Below are positions 34,170 through 46,299 of a DNA stretch of 64,000 nt, in pieces. The stretch spans positions 3,906,001 to 3,970,000 of the forward strand of contig JAUJPP010000011.1 of NCBI GenBank assembly GCA_030562195.1. Direction: 5' to 3'. The notes under the pieces were generated by a model, which saw only the letters and a program-made list of their open reading frames with translations, made no database searches and was not told where the DNA came from. Origin of the DNA: Nipponacmea schrenckii. Taxonomy: Eukaryota; Mollusca; Gastropoda; Lottiidae. Position 1 is the stretch's first letter. Every line of letters starts with the position of its first letter. The position numbers were made by a program, and so were the translations under genes.

Positions 34170-34535
34170 TCAGATGTAAGATGAGGTCTAGTGTTCTCGG
34201 AATTTCAGGCTGTGACATTGTGGTTAGGTAAAAATACAAAGGCACTGGCACAGGAATGTAGGCGTAACCTTTAGTGGGTCTATTCTCTAAGTCTAGTGCC
34301 TGTTTATAACACAGAGTTTGTGTAATTTCAGGCTGTGACATTGTGGTTAGGTAAAAATACAAAGGCACTGGCACAGGAATGTAGGCGTAACCTTTAGTGG
34401 GTTTATTCTCTAAGTCTAGTGCCTGTTTATAACACAGAGTTTTAATTTCAGGCTGTGACATTGTGGTTAGGTAAAAATACAAAGGCACTGGCACAGGAAT
34501 GTAGGCGTAACCTTTAGTGGGTTTTTCAGTTTGTT
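34170..34535. repeat. ~122-bp tandem repeat, about three units
   Basis: Units contain ATTTCAGGCTGTGACATTGT, GGTTAGGTAAAAATACAAAG, GCACTGGCACAGGAATGTAG and CGTAACCTTTAGTGGGT. The third copy breaks off into the anomalous AT-rich block at 34.53 kb. Confidence 0.88.
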
Positions 34536-35325
34536 TATAAAAAGTTTTTAATTTCGGAGTGTTATTGATTTATTGCTTGGTTAAGTTTTAACACAAAGAG
34601 TTTTTGGAATTTAAATTTTAGGGTAAAATTTAAAGGGAAAAATTTGAATTAGGCGAACATAATTTGTATTTTTTTTAAAAATTATTTTAACAATGCAAAC
34701 ACAGGTGGGTAGCAATGGGGGTTTTTTGGAAAAATAATACATGTAATAGTTAAGGAAACAGGTTTGTGGGATTTCATCTGTACCCTTTGGTTTGGGAAAA
34801 ACAAAACACCCGGCAAAAAAATTTTAGGCGTTTTCCTTTTAAATGGGGTTTAATTTTTAAGTTTTAGTTGTTTTTAAAAAGAAAAATTCTTTCCTTTTTT
34901 TTTATTTAAATTTTTTAAAGGTAATTTTTAAGTTTTTCAACCACCAAATTATCTTTTTTTTTTAAAGGTGGTTTAAATTTTTAATTTTAATAAAATTAAA
35001 AAAAAATTTTAATTAACAAAGCTTTTTTAAAATTTTTTTTAAACACAAATATTTTAATGCAATAAAAACCAAGGCTGGGTTCAAATTTTGTTTTATTTAA
35101 AATATTAATTTTCTGTCTAATATAAAAAGGGTTGCTTCTTTTACCTTTAAAAACTTACACCAAAATTTAGTTAAAAACACAACCCGGTTTTTAAAAAATT
35201 TTAAATCTTTATCCAAAATTTAACCCTATTAATTCTTAACATCCCTTAACTTTTTGTTTTCAATTTTTCGTCTTAAAACTTTTAACCTTTATTTTTATAA
35301 ATTTAACTGGTTTTACAATTTTTAA
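34536..35325. other. Anomalous homopolymer-rich AT block, possible low-quality consensus
   Basis: Dense runs of T, A and doubled G/C (TTTTTTTAAAAATTATTTTA and similar) differ from neighbouring sequence, including other intronic DNA. The block separates a decaying end of the 122-bp array from a decaying start of the 76-bp array. No gene is seen. Confidence 0.5.
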
Positions 35326-38322
35326 ATCTTTATACAACATTACACCAATATTATACTGTCTAATATAACACCCTTTAAAGGGTGTTGTTCTTACAATTTT
35401 ACAGTCTTTATACAACATTACACCAATATTATACTGTCTAATATAACACCTTAAGACTGTTGTTCTTACAATTTTACAGTCTTTATACAACATTACACCA
35501 ATATTATACTGTCTAATATAACACCCTTTAAAGGGTGTTGTTCTTACAATTTTACAGTCTTTATACAACATTACACCAATATTATACTGTCTAATTAAAA
35601 CCTTAAGGCTGTTGTTCTTACAATTTTACAGTCTTTATACAACATTACACCAATATTATACTGTCTAATATAACACCCTTTAAAACTGTTGTTCTTACAA
35701 TTTTACAGTCTTTATACAACATTACACCAATATTATACTGTCTAATATAACATCTTAAGGCTGTTGTTCTTACAATTTTACAGTCTTTATACAACATTAC
35801 ACCAATATTATACTGTCTAATATAACACCTTAAGGCTGTTGTTCTTACAATTTTACAGTCTTTATACAACATTACACCAATATTATACTGTCTAATATAA
35901 CATCTTAAGGCTGTTGTTCTTACAATTTTACAGTCTTTATACAACATTACACCAATATTATACTGTCTAATTAAAACCTTAAGGCTGTTGTTCTTACAAT
36001 TTTACAGTCTTTATACAACATTACACCAATATTATACTGTCTAATATAACATCTTAAGGCTGTTGTTCTTACAATTTTACAGTCTTTATACAACATTACA
36101 CCAATATTATACTGTCTAATATAACACCCTTTAAAGGGTGTTGTTCTTACAATTTTACAGTCTTTATACAACATTACACCAATATTATACTGTCTAATAT
36201 AACACCCTTTAAAGGGTGTTGTTCTTACAATTTTACAGTCTTTATACAACATTACACCAATATTATACTGTCTAATATAACATCTTAAGGCTGTTGTTCT
36301 TACAATTTTACAGTCTTTATACAACATTACACCAATATTATACTGTCTAATATAACACCTTAAGACTGTTGTTCTTACAATTTTACAGTCTTTATACAAC
36401 ATTACACCAATATTATACTGTCTAATATAACATCTTAAGGCTGTTGTTCTTACAATTTTACAGTCTTTATACAACATTACACCAATATTATACTGTCTAA
36501 TAACACCTTAAGGCTGTTGTTCTTACAATATTACAGTCTTTATACAACATTACACCAATATTATACTGTCTAATATAACACCCTTTAAAACTGTTGTTCT
36601 TACAATTTTACAGTCTTTATACAACATTACACCAATATTATACTGTCTAATATAACATCTTAAGGCTGTTGTTCTTACAATTTTACAGTCTTTATACAAC
36701 ATTACACCAATATTATACTGTCTAATATAACACCTTAAGGCTGTTGTTCTTACAATTTTACAGTCTTTATACAACATTACACCAATATTATACTGTCTAA
36801 TATAACATCTTAAGGCTGTTGTTCTTACAATTTTACAGTCTTTATACAACATTACACCAATATTATACTGTCTAATTAAAACCTTAAGGCTGTTGTTCTT
36901 ACAATTTTACAGTCTTTATACAACATTACACCAATATTATACTGTCTAATATAACATCTTAAGGCTGTTGTTCTTACAATTTTACAGTCTTTATACAACA
37001 TTACACCAATTATACTGTCTAATTACACCTTAACTGTTGTTCTTATCAATCTAGAGTCTTTATACAACATTACACCAATATTATACTGTCTAATATAACA
37101 TCTTAAGGCTGTTGTTCTTACAATTTTACAGTCTTTATACAACATTACACCAATATTATACTGTCTAATATAACACCTTAAGACTGTTGTTCTTACAATT
37201 TTACAGTCTTTATACAACATTACACCAATATTATACTGTCTAATTACACCTTAAGGCTGTTGTTTTTACAATTTTACAGTCTTTATACAACATTACACCA
37301 ATATTATACTGTCTAATATAACACCCTTAAGACTGTTGTTCTTACAATTTTACAGTCTTTATACAACATTACACCAATATTATACTGTCTAATTACACCT
37401 TAAGGCTGTTGTTCTTACAATTTACAGTCTTTATACAACATTACACCAATATTATACTGTCTAATTAAAATCTTAAGGCTGTTGTTCTTACAATTTTACA
37501 GTCTTTATACAACATTACACCAATATTATACTGTCTAATATAACACCTTAAGGTGTTCTTACAATTTTTCAGTCTTTATACAACATTACACCAATATTAT
37601 ACTGTCTAATATAACACCCTTTAAAGGGTGTTGTTCTTACAATTTTACAGTCTTTATACAACATTACACCAATATTATACTGTCTAATATAACACCTTAA
37701 GGCTGTTGTTCTTACAATTTTACAGTCTTTATACAACATTACACCAATATTATACTGTCTAATATAACACCTTAAGGCTGTTGTTCTTACAATTTTACAG
37801 TCTTTATACAACATTACACCAATATTATACTGTCTAATAACATCTTAAGGCTGTTGTTCTTACAATTTTACAGTCTTTATACAACATTACACCAATATTA
37901 TACTGTCTAATATAACATCTTAAGGCTGTTGTTCTTACAATTTTACAGTCTTTATACAACATTACACCAATATTATACTGTCTAATATAACATCTTAAGG
38001 CTGTTGTTCTTACAATTTTACAGTCTTTATACAACATTACACCAATATTATACTGTCTAATATAACACCTTAAGGCTGTTGTTCTTACAATTTTACAGTC
38101 TTTATACAACATTACACCAATATTATACTGTCTAATATAACATCTTAAGGCTGTTGTTCTTACAATTTTACAGTCTTTATACAACATTACACCAATATTA
38201 TACTGTCTAATATAACATCTTAAGGCTGTTGTTCTTACAATTTTACAGTCTTTATACAACATTACACCAATATTATACTGTCTAATATAACACCTTAAGG
38301 CTGTTGTTCTTACAATTTTACA
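35325..38322. repeat. ~75-78-bp satellite array, about 39 units
   Basis: The unit is ACAATTTTACAGTCTTTATA, CAACATTACACCAATATTAT, ACTGTCTAATATAACA, then a variable segment: CCTTAAGGCTG, TCTTAAGGCTG, CCTTAAGACTG or CCCTTTAAAGGGTG, then TTGTTCTT. The last variant makes a perfect 20-bp palindrome AACACCCTTTAAAGGGTGTT. The order of variants is reused at 35.645-35.95 and 36.55-36.85 kb, a higher-order repeat. Minus-strand frames of up to 174 codons are a by-product of the 75-bp length. Confidence 0.96.
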
Positions 38323-38692
38323 GTACCCGTAATAATTTCTCTCTCTCTGTGTATTCAATTCAATTCTGTATTTTGAAATTCACCATATTTTTAATCATAA
38401 TAGGAAATAGTCAATATGAATTTCTTACAGACCATTTCACAATATAACGGTTAAAATTTTGCTTTCGGCTATTTCTTCTAACAGCCGAATGTTTTTGTTA
38501 TGTAAATTCAATTCTATCAATAATGATGTTTAAATTTTACCATATTTGTATCATTGTCAGTAGAATCAGTCAATACCATATTTTACTGTTTAATACGGCT
38601 TTCGGCTGTTGATTTAGAAATTATACAGACAACATTTAAGCCATGTAGATTAAATGCTAGTTTAGGTATATATTTTTTAAAACTTCTTCAGA

Positions 38693-39022
38693 AATGAATA
38701 GAATTTTCGTCCTACTCTTCTGCACCTTATGGGCTAATGAAGTCAGGCAATGCCATGTAGTGTGCAATGAGGGAAATTTTGCCAGGAAAGCGGCATTAGC
38801 CTACTGTTTTTGCGATTTCCAACTGTCGAGGGATCTGTAACGTTCACACAGGGCTTTGGTTTATTGTCCCATCTGATTAAAAAGACGTTTTTTCCATGTC
38901 AGCCCCTCCAACCTGCATCACTGACAAGGGAAAACCAGACTGAAAAATCCAAAGTTTATCATGACCTGAACCCTGGACCCTCAGATCAGCTAACAACCAG
39001 TTTGCTCACTGAGCCACTGTAG
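38693..39022 (-). mobile_element. SINE-1, full-length tRNA-derived copy
   Basis: Read on the minus strand, it begins with a tRNA-like head: A-box TGGCTCAGTGAG (39016-39005) and B-box-like GGTTCAGGTCA (38972-38962). A ~230-bp unrelated body follows (GATGGGACAATAAACC, GGCAAAATTTCCCTCA) and it ends in CATTAGCCCATAAGGTGCAG and ATTCATTTC. It has no coding capacity, so it depends on a LINE. This is the best reference copy of the family in the window, with the copy at 50.9 kb. Confidence 0.88.
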
Positions 39023-39394
39023 TTCTATTAAAACTTTATTAAAACAAGTGAAAACAATATCTTTACAGAATATTTCACGGTTCAATAATGCCTGAGGGGC
39101 TGTTGCTTGGTAAATATTCCAGCCATGTATTAAAGGTAGAAATATTCCTATTGAAATAAAGGTGGTATTAACTGATGGTCGTGTTTAAAACATGAGACCG
39201 GCTGTCAAAAATATAGAAAAATTATACAGAAAACTAAATTAATGTTAGTTTATGGTTCAATACCAGTTTACACTGTTGATTACAAACAAATTCACAGACA
39301 GCATGTTAGATATGTAAAATCGATGCTGTGGTGAAGTTTAAATTTTAGCATGCAATGATGGTTGGGAAGATCTATAGCACAGACTGTAATTGGA

Positions 39395-40090
39395 TAGGGA
39401 TAATATGGGAAAGATTAATGCCAAGAGAATTGGCCACAGATCAGCTGTTATAAAGGATACTTAACTGTAAATATAAGTTGATATTTTTGTAAAAGCATTG
39501 CAAAGAGGTTTGGCCAAGGACCAGCTGGTAGAAAGGATCCTTGAGAACCTAAGTTGTTATCCCTGTAAAAACAACACCAAGAGGTTTGACCAAGGACCAG
39601 CTGGTAGAAAGGATCCTTGTGAACCTAAGTTGTTATCCTTGTAAAAACAATACCAAGAGGGTTGACCAAGGACCAGCTGGTAGTAAGGATCCTTAAGTTG
39701 TTATCCCTGTAAAAACAACACCAAGAGGTTTGACCAAGGACCAGCTGGTAGTAAGGATCCTTAAGTTGTTATCCCTGTAAAAACAACACCAAGAGGTTTG
39801 ACCAAGGACCAGCTGGTAGTAAGGATCCTTAAGTTGTTATCCTTGTAAAAACAACACCAAGAGGTTTGACCAAGGACCAGCTGGTAGTAAGGATCCTTAA
39901 GTTGTTATCCTTGTAAAAACAACACCAAGAGGTTTGACCAAGGACCAGCTGGTAGTAAGGATCCTTAAGTTGTTATCCTTGTAAAAATAATACCAAGAGG
40001 TTTGACCAAGGACCAGCTGGTAGAAAGGATCCTTGGCTAAGTTGTTATCCCTGTAAAAACAAACCAAGATGTTTGCCAAGGACTAGCTGG
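39395..40090. repeat. ~68-bp minisatellite derived from the SINE-2 3' part, about 9 units
   Basis: The unit is GTTGTTATCCCTGTAAAAAC, AACACCAAGAGGTTTGACCA, AGGACCAGCTGGTAGTAAGG, ATCCTTAA. The left end (ATGGGAAAGATTAATGCCAA at ~39408) is the single-copy SINE-2 sequence; units become regular after 39.5 kb and decay after 40.02 kb. Confidence 0.9.
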
Positions 40091-40339
40091 TAGAAAGGTC
40101 ACGGTAGTAGAACCTAAGTTGTTATCCTGGTAAAATATATACTAGGTTTGGCCAAGAAGTTAAAGATCTAGAAACCTAAGATTGTTATTTCAACTACCAG
40201 ATCCTGCAAGTGACTCAGCTGTAGTAAGGTTTAATTTTATTGTAAAAAACTTTGACCACCACTGTTAAGATTAATTTTATACTGAAAGTAACAACACCAG
40301 CGGTTTCCAATGGAAGTGTCAATAAGATACTTATTTATC

Positions 40340-41425
40340 TGTTATAAATAATACAATGAGTACTTCTAACTGACCAGCCTGGTAAAGGACTGAGAATAAT
40401 TGTTTCATCCATCTAATCTTAATACCTGGTTTGCTAAGGACACTGGTAAAATCTTCTATGAGACTATAGTTTCTAATCTTCCTGTGGAATGAAAATAACA
40501 AAGTTACCAAGACCATGGTTTAATAATGATTTAAAGGGTTTCCTCGTAAATAAGGCACACAAGATTGAAAGACTTGTCTTCATTAAACTATCTTTAATAT
40601 GTTATTTGTAAAATAAATAGTATTCTACTAATTAGACATATACTGTTGTATCCTTGTGAATACAACACTAAGAAGTTACAAACCACTGATATTAAGTTAA
40701 AAGTGTTATCTTGTAAGAACAACACCAACGGTTTACAAGTTTTTCTTTATTTTTAACCTATAATTAGTTTTTAAAATTATTTTGATAAGATTGCAATATA
40801 GCATCCTGAAAGTGACTGTGTTGTGTTTAATTTTGTTTGTGGAGGAATTTTAATGTTGAAGATTAGATATGATGAAGGTCAAAGGTCAGTAGTATATCCA
40901 TGATAGGTTAAAGGTCAAGGAGATTATTACTATTATCTGTTATATCAATATTAAGATTGTATTTCTAACTGACCAGACCTCGTGACTCACATTTCATTTT
41001 TCATCTCATCTCATTTAAATACTTTCACCTTCATCTTCACAAAATTTCTGTGAAGTGAACAGTTACAACACAGCTTCCTCAGTGGAAGTGATGCAATATT
41101 AATAAATTATTTAGCTTGGTTAGAATAATGATAATAATACCTCAGTAAATTGAGGCATCTTATAGGGAGAAAATTGTCTTCATTCACTATCTTGTAATAT
41201 GGTTTTTCTGAGGGATATATATATTCTTTATTAGACTATTACTTTCTAATCTTTGGGAATGAAAATAAGGAAAGTTACAAACCATGATTTTACAGTTAGA
41301 AAGGTTATCGAAATAAGGAAAAGATATAAAACTTTCTTCCTTATTAAATCCTATCTATTATATAGATGTAAATAAATAGTATATCTACTAATTACTGTTA
41401 TACTGTGTATTACTGTTTAATACAC
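40340..41425. repeat. Diverged ~0.8-kb direct duplication
   Basis: Blocks in 40.35-40.66 kb (TTCTAACTGACCAG; TTTCTAATCTTCCTGTGGAATGAAAATAAC; AAATAAATAGTATTCTACTAATTA) recur in order about 0.6-0.8 kb downstream (TTCTAACTGACCAGACC at ~40.96; TTTCTAATCTTTGGGAATGAAAATAAGG at ~41.25; AAATAAATAGTATATCTACTAATTA at ~41.38). Many small indels separate the copies. Confidence 0.65.
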
Positions 41426-41480
41426 ACTGAGAATAACTCCTTGATATTTTAAAAGGAAGGAAGACTGTGACTGTTAAGTA

Positions 41481-41888
41481 GTGTACACACTACAACATTT
41501 CTGCAACATTTTTCCAGCATTTATGATTCCAATACAGAACAGAGTTGGAAAATGTTGTCAGCGTGAACAGAGTTGTTGTTTGTTGGAAAATTGTTGGAAA
41601 CTTGTCGGAAAATAGTTGTAGAATAATTGCCAAGGTAATTTTTTACAACAATTGTTGCAACTTGTTGAATAATTTTGGTCAATGTGAACAGAAAAAAAAA
41701 ACAGGTTTACAACATTATTCCAACATTTTTCCAACATCAGACTGATCATTTGACGCTGAAAAGAGGTCATGTGATGGACAAAATGGCAAAATTTTCAAAC
41801 ATGTTGTTAAAGTGTTGCTATAGTGTAAACAGAGCATGTTGGAAGAATTGTTGTACAAAAGTTGTAGAAATGTTGTAGTCTGTACACT
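41481..41888. mobile_element. MITE family 2 (about 408 bp)
   Basis: The left end GTGTACACACTACAACATTT and the inverse of the right end, GTGTACAGACTACAACATTT, form terminal inverted repeats extending about 30 bp. The interior is made of GTTGGAAAATGTTG-type subrepeats and their complements, so it can fold on itself. Short reading frames on both strands follow from this symmetry. It encodes no transposase. Confidence 0.75.
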
Positions 41889-42039
41889 CCTTTATTCCCT
41901 GTGTAATATGAATCTGTAGCTGGATGAAGACTCAAGAAGCCTCCTCGCTGGGATCTTACTCAGAGGGTTCGGAGCATTGAGGAGTTTATATCCATCTTTC
42001 AAGAGAAAAGACTTCTTTTTTAAATGAATGAAAATGTTT

Positions 42040-42090
42040 TAATGGTCAAATGTTTCGAACATCATGGGTTGTTCTTCATCAATGACGATG
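42040..42090 (-). ncRNA. Hammerhead-ribozyme-like relic of a Penelope-type element
   Basis: Read on the minus strand: TTGATGAA, stem GAACA, loop ACCCATGA, stem TGTTC, then GAAAC. This is the hammerhead core layout (CUGAUGA, stem II, GAAA), but the conserved first C is T here, so it is probably inactive. Penelope-like retroelements carry such ribozymes; no reverse transcriptase remains nearby. Confidence 0.35.
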
Positions 42091-42534
42091 TTTTTATCGT
42101 AAAAGGGAAATAACTCTGCTCCATATATACTGAAGGTAATTTTATTGTGGAGAATGTACAAACTGGTTGTGAGAGAAGAAAATTAGGATATTAATAACGT
42201 GACATTATGAAGGTGATAGTTTACAGATTTCCGTGTAAAAACAAGTCTAATATATGACCAATTAACGTGATTTCTTCCCAATTTAAGTTTAAATTCTATA
42301 ACTACTTCAAAACAAGTGTCAAAAATCTCAATTTTTCCCTTAAAGAAAAAAGTAGAACTATAAAGGAAATAATATTAAGCTGGTTAAGTGTCTAATTAAC
42401 ATTTTTTAATTAGATTGATTAAACCTTGGGCCATATTTCTTACATCTAGTGACAAATATTTAAAGTATCCATGTCTAGAAATTTGTTGGTTTTTTGTACT
42501 AGGTAAACACTGGCCACAGATTCTTCTAAGAATT

Positions 42535-42986
42535 ATTGTACCACAAATAACAAATATTCTGAGTTCTGATTGGTCCAAATACATGGGATTTAATAGCAAT
42601 TTGACATCATGTCTTTGCAATTTGGCGTATTAATTTCAGCGAACTAGTTACAAATCTTGTTAATGTTAATGATAAAAAGGATGTCTTCTTTTTCATTCGA
42701 TAGCGCACGTGCAGTTTGTTGTTATGTGCGTCATACTGCACCTAACGTCATAAAACCGAATAACCCATGTCTAAATTATCCATAAAAAAGAGTCCGGGAA
42801 CAAAATAAACACAATTTGTGGTACAATTCCGATAAACGACTTTCTGTTTTAGATTTAGAGGGGGTTTATTCGATTGAATATACCATTAGAGACCCTCGAC
42901 CGCAAGCGGTCTCGGGATCTAATGATTCAAGCATGGTTAAATATCGAATAAACCCCCTCTAAATCTAAAACAGAAAGTGTTTATCT
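42535..42986. mobile_element. Composite foldback element, copy 2 (inverted relative to copy 1)
   Basis: It starts ATTGTACCACAAATAAC and ends in the palindrome 42831-42985 (GATAAACGACTTTCTGTTTT to CAGAAAGTGTTTATC). A 13-base segment (TATTTAACCATGC) is missing from one arm, leaving the other arm unpaired there. The flanks beyond both termini differ from copy 1, which marks the boundaries. Confidence 0.82.
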
Positions 42987-43285
42987 TATAATTAATGTTA
43001 ATTTTTATGAAAGTAGTGTTATAATATTTATATTTCTTCCATCACAGTTGCAATTATCACGAAAATTTTACAGCAGGTCAAGAAACATCGTTAGGTCTCA
43101 TTCAAATCTTAGTATTTTTCTTCGATTATCTAGTGCATGGTCACAGGAACAAACATGGGTCTAAAATGCATCTTTAAGTAAGAAATAGTATTATGAACAG
43201 GAGTGGGTAATACACAAATAGAATATTCTACTGTAATATTATAGACTAAGAAACTTTAAGTAAGAAGTATTATGATATTGTTTGT

Positions 43286-43520
43286 TTGAAGTATAATATA
43301 GTAGTAATTGAAGAGGTGAATACTTGTATATTAAAGTATAATATAGTAGTAATTGAAGAGGTGAATACTTGTATATTAAAGTATAATATAGCAGTAATTG
43401 AAGAGGTGAATACCTGTATATTAAAGTATAATATAGTAGTAATTGAAGAGGTGAATACCTGTATATTAAAGTATAATATAGCAGTAATTGAAGAGGTGAA
43501 TACCTGTATATTAAAGTAGA
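43286..43520. repeat. 45-bp tandem repeat, five units
   Basis: The unit is AGTATAATATAGTAGTAATT plus GAAGAGGTGAATACTTGTATATTAA. Because 45 is divisible by three, both strands stay open; this is not coding. Confidence 0.93.
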
Positions 43521-43744
43521 TTGAAACATTTTCACTCTAGAAATTGATTTTAATTCTGAGGTATTGAATTATAAGTTGGTCGGTGAAGATTTGAAAGTGT
43601 GAAGATATAGATGTGAGGTTGTGAAAAAGACTTGTGAACTCCCCATAGATTGAAAGTGGAGAAAGTTGAATTGAGGAGTGGTTATTGATTTCTGCAACTG
43701 TTTAACTTGAATTATTTGAAAGAATTTTGAGATGTACTTCCAAC

Positions 43745-43842
43745 TGAGAGATAAGTTACTAAGTGATAAGTTACTAAGTGATAAGTTACTAAGTGATAAG
43801 TTACTAAGTGATAAGTTACTATGTGATAAGTTACTATGTAAA
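43745..43842. repeat. 15-bp tandem repeat
   Basis: The unit ATAAGTTACTAAGTG occurs about six times; the last two read ATGTG. Confidence 0.92.
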
Positions 43843-44388
43843 TGTTTATGTTTTGATGTAACTTGTGGGCTTCAATAAATATTGGTTGGTTTTTAAAATT
43901 TCTAAGGTGAATGGAGTTTTACATCCTACTCTTCTTCACGTAATAATCTAAATGAAGATTGGAATATAGGTGGAAAACAAAAATTGAAAAAAAAAAAAAT
44001 CCAGTTTTACATCCTACTCATTGTCACCTGAAGGACTAATGAAGACTGGAGTGTATGTTGAGAGAATTGACATATTGGTAGTAAATATTAAAATATCATA
44101 AATTAGTTTTCACAAAATTCGTTTATTTGTTATTTACTACCAATATATTGGATTTCAAGTTTTTTATTTGGATTTTTCAAAATTTAATTTTATTTAAATT
44201 GATATCGGAGTTATAAAGAAATATTAAAATCAGTTAGTAGAAAGACTAAAATTGTGATGGTTGAAGAAATATTTATCATTATAAGATTTGATTAATTAAC
44301 TTACTAGATGTTAATTAACTGTAGTGATATAACGAGTTAAATAATTAGGCTGATAAATATCATTAGTTTTGATATTTACACTGACATT

Positions 44389-44589
44389 AGGTCCACTCAC
44401 AAAATGAAATGAAATGGAGTTTTACGTCCTACTTTTCTGCACCTTATGAGCTAATGAAGACGGGCAACGCCGAGGAGTGTGCTATGAGGGAAATTTTGCC
44501 AGGACATCAGCATTAGCCTGCTCTTTTTCGATTACCAACTGTCAGAGGATCTTTAACATGCACAGCCTGTAGCAGGTCCACTCACAAAA
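44389..44589 (-). mobile_element. 5'-truncated SINE-1 with 16-bp target-site duplication
   Basis: AGGTCCACTCACAAAA occurs at 44389-44404 and again at 44574-44589, directly flanking a SINE-1 copy that ends in the (TTTCA)-type tail and is truncated near ACAGGCTGTGCATG. The perfect duplication shows LINE-type target-primed insertion and a fairly young event. Confidence 0.9.
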
Positions 44590-45360
44590 ACACTGGCTGT
44601 GTTACCCTGTAATTTTTTAACCGTGAGTCTCAAACCCACGGCATCAAATTGTTTTTCAGAGGAAAATCTTACTGATTGGAGTTTTAAAATAATTTCTGTA
44701 GTTTTCAAAAGTTTTCAAAAGTTTTACTATAAGTAGTAATAAAAATGGCTTTGAGCAGATCAAGACTTTTGAGTTTTTTTTTAAATGTTTGAAATTTTGT
44801 TGTTACGTTGATGTTTTTACCAAAAAATGAATAGGAAATAAATATTTAATAAAAAGGATAGAGTTTTATGTCCAGGTTTTGAATCTATTAAGGAATTTGT
44901 GTTTTTAATTTTAAGTCATTTGATGTTAGTTGCGTTGATGTTTTTAACGAAGGTTTTGAATCTATTAAGGAGTATGTATTTTTTGTTTTAATGTTTGAAG
45001 TCGTTTGATTTGACTTGAAGAAATTAGTAGTTTGACGTCTGCCTAGTTCATTACTCGTTAGTGTTGTCTTATACAATTAACCTAATTACTTTTTAAAAGA
45101 CTTGTGATAATTTATTTTAGCTGGAAGGTCTAACAGTGTTTTTATAAAAGACGTACATTTTGAAGATAGACTAACATTAATCATTGACTACTGGATTACT
45201 TGACTCTGAAACTGAAATGACTGGAATATGTACATATATACTGTGTCTCCATTTAAATCCAACAAAAGACTTGTGAAATATTTATGAAATGTGTTTAAAA
45301 AAACTGATAAAATTGTGTTGGATGTAAACCTAATTAATTTTATTTGTGAAAATCGTAAAA

Positions 45361-45430
45361 ATGGATACCGAATCAGTAACGTCAGTAAAATCTGACGTGT
45401 CATCAACTTCTAATAGCAGTGAAATATCAG
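45361..45430 (+). CDS. Candidate first coding exon B (Ser/Thr-rich), unidentified gene
   Basis: An ATG opens a 70-nt frame (MDTESVTSVKSDVSSTSNSS then EIS) that ends TCA G/GTAGGA in phase 1. Nearly half the residues are Ser or Thr, as in many disordered N-termini. The sense-strand codons use C and G at third positions more than the surrounding DNA. No family was recognised. It shares strand and exit phase with exons A and C. Confidence 0.5.
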
Positions 45431-45949
45431 GTAGGAATCGTTCTTTTTATGCTTCAATATAACATTACATATTTCTTTCTCACTCTTTGATCAATGGTCA
45501 CAGAACTCTACTTTCATTTTAGTACTTTTCTTAAAAACTGGTTACTACCCAGTCAGATCCATTTGTGATTGTTGCAAATGCCAGCTTACCATGTCTACTT
45601 TCATTTGAGTGGTTTTAATGGTAAAATATAACAAGAAATAGCAGAAACTGTGATTGAGACACGTCAAGATATAACAATGTACAAATTATTACAAACAAAA
45701 AACAGACTTAAAATCACATTGTCTTCTTTTTAATCATATCTATTTTTACATTTTCAATCCTGTGTTAGTGTCTACAAGACTTCGATTTTAACAGAAACAC
45801 TGTCAAATATACACACAATATAGAATATCTATTAGCAGTACCACAGTCATACAGTTTGTCAGTAGCCTGTTTTAATAATTCTAGTTTCAAAACATTTTGT
45901 CTGCTCTTAAAAGAATACTGCATCTTAGAAAAGACATAAAATTCAAAAA

Positions 45950-46112
45950 ATTTGAACTTGTATTGGCCAATACGAGCTCTATTTATCAGTAGATATACTT
46001 GCTGCCATAAATAACATCACAGAATCCTTATATAATCTGATAAATCCAAAAAACTTAGTAATTATCCATAAAAATACAATTGATTAAAATTGAAATATGC
46101 TTAATATATAAT
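45950..46112. mobile_element. MITE family 1, left half only
   Basis: It contains GGCCAATACGAGCTCTATTT, ATCAGTAGATATACTTGCTG and AACTTAGTAATTATCC, followed by GCTTAATATATAATGG; the right half is absent. Confidence 0.6.
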
Positions 46113-46299
46113 GGTATGATGGTAATGATATGATATGATATGACCTGTTTATTAGAAATGATTTGAATGTTTACGGTGTATTAAACACATCCTGACTGTT
46201 GTCTGTCTAACTTCAGGTCAACATGTTCCTTTCATTGCAACATGTTACAGTTCTCTGGCTCAGAGCTTTGTTTCTTCAAATCATGTCATTTGCTGGGTT

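Noticed and set aside
35260..38358. Series of minus-strand frames with repeats such as MLYKDCKIVRTT
   Set aside because: They are a product of the 75-bp satellite unit (25 codons). They break wherever a 78-bp or shortened unit occurs, and there are no flanking exons or conserved non-repeat part.
38962..39016. A functional tRNA gene
   Set aside because: A- and B-box spacing fits, but the sequence does not fold into a full cloverleaf by eye and continues directly into the SINE body.
41545..41878. Three frames within 41.5-41.9 kb
   Set aside because: They lie wholly inside MITE family 2, whose internal complementarity opens frames on both strands.
42396..42633. Overlapping frames on both strands around 42.4-42.6 kb
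   Set aside because: They fall partly in the foldback element, are not kept in copy 1, and show no domain.
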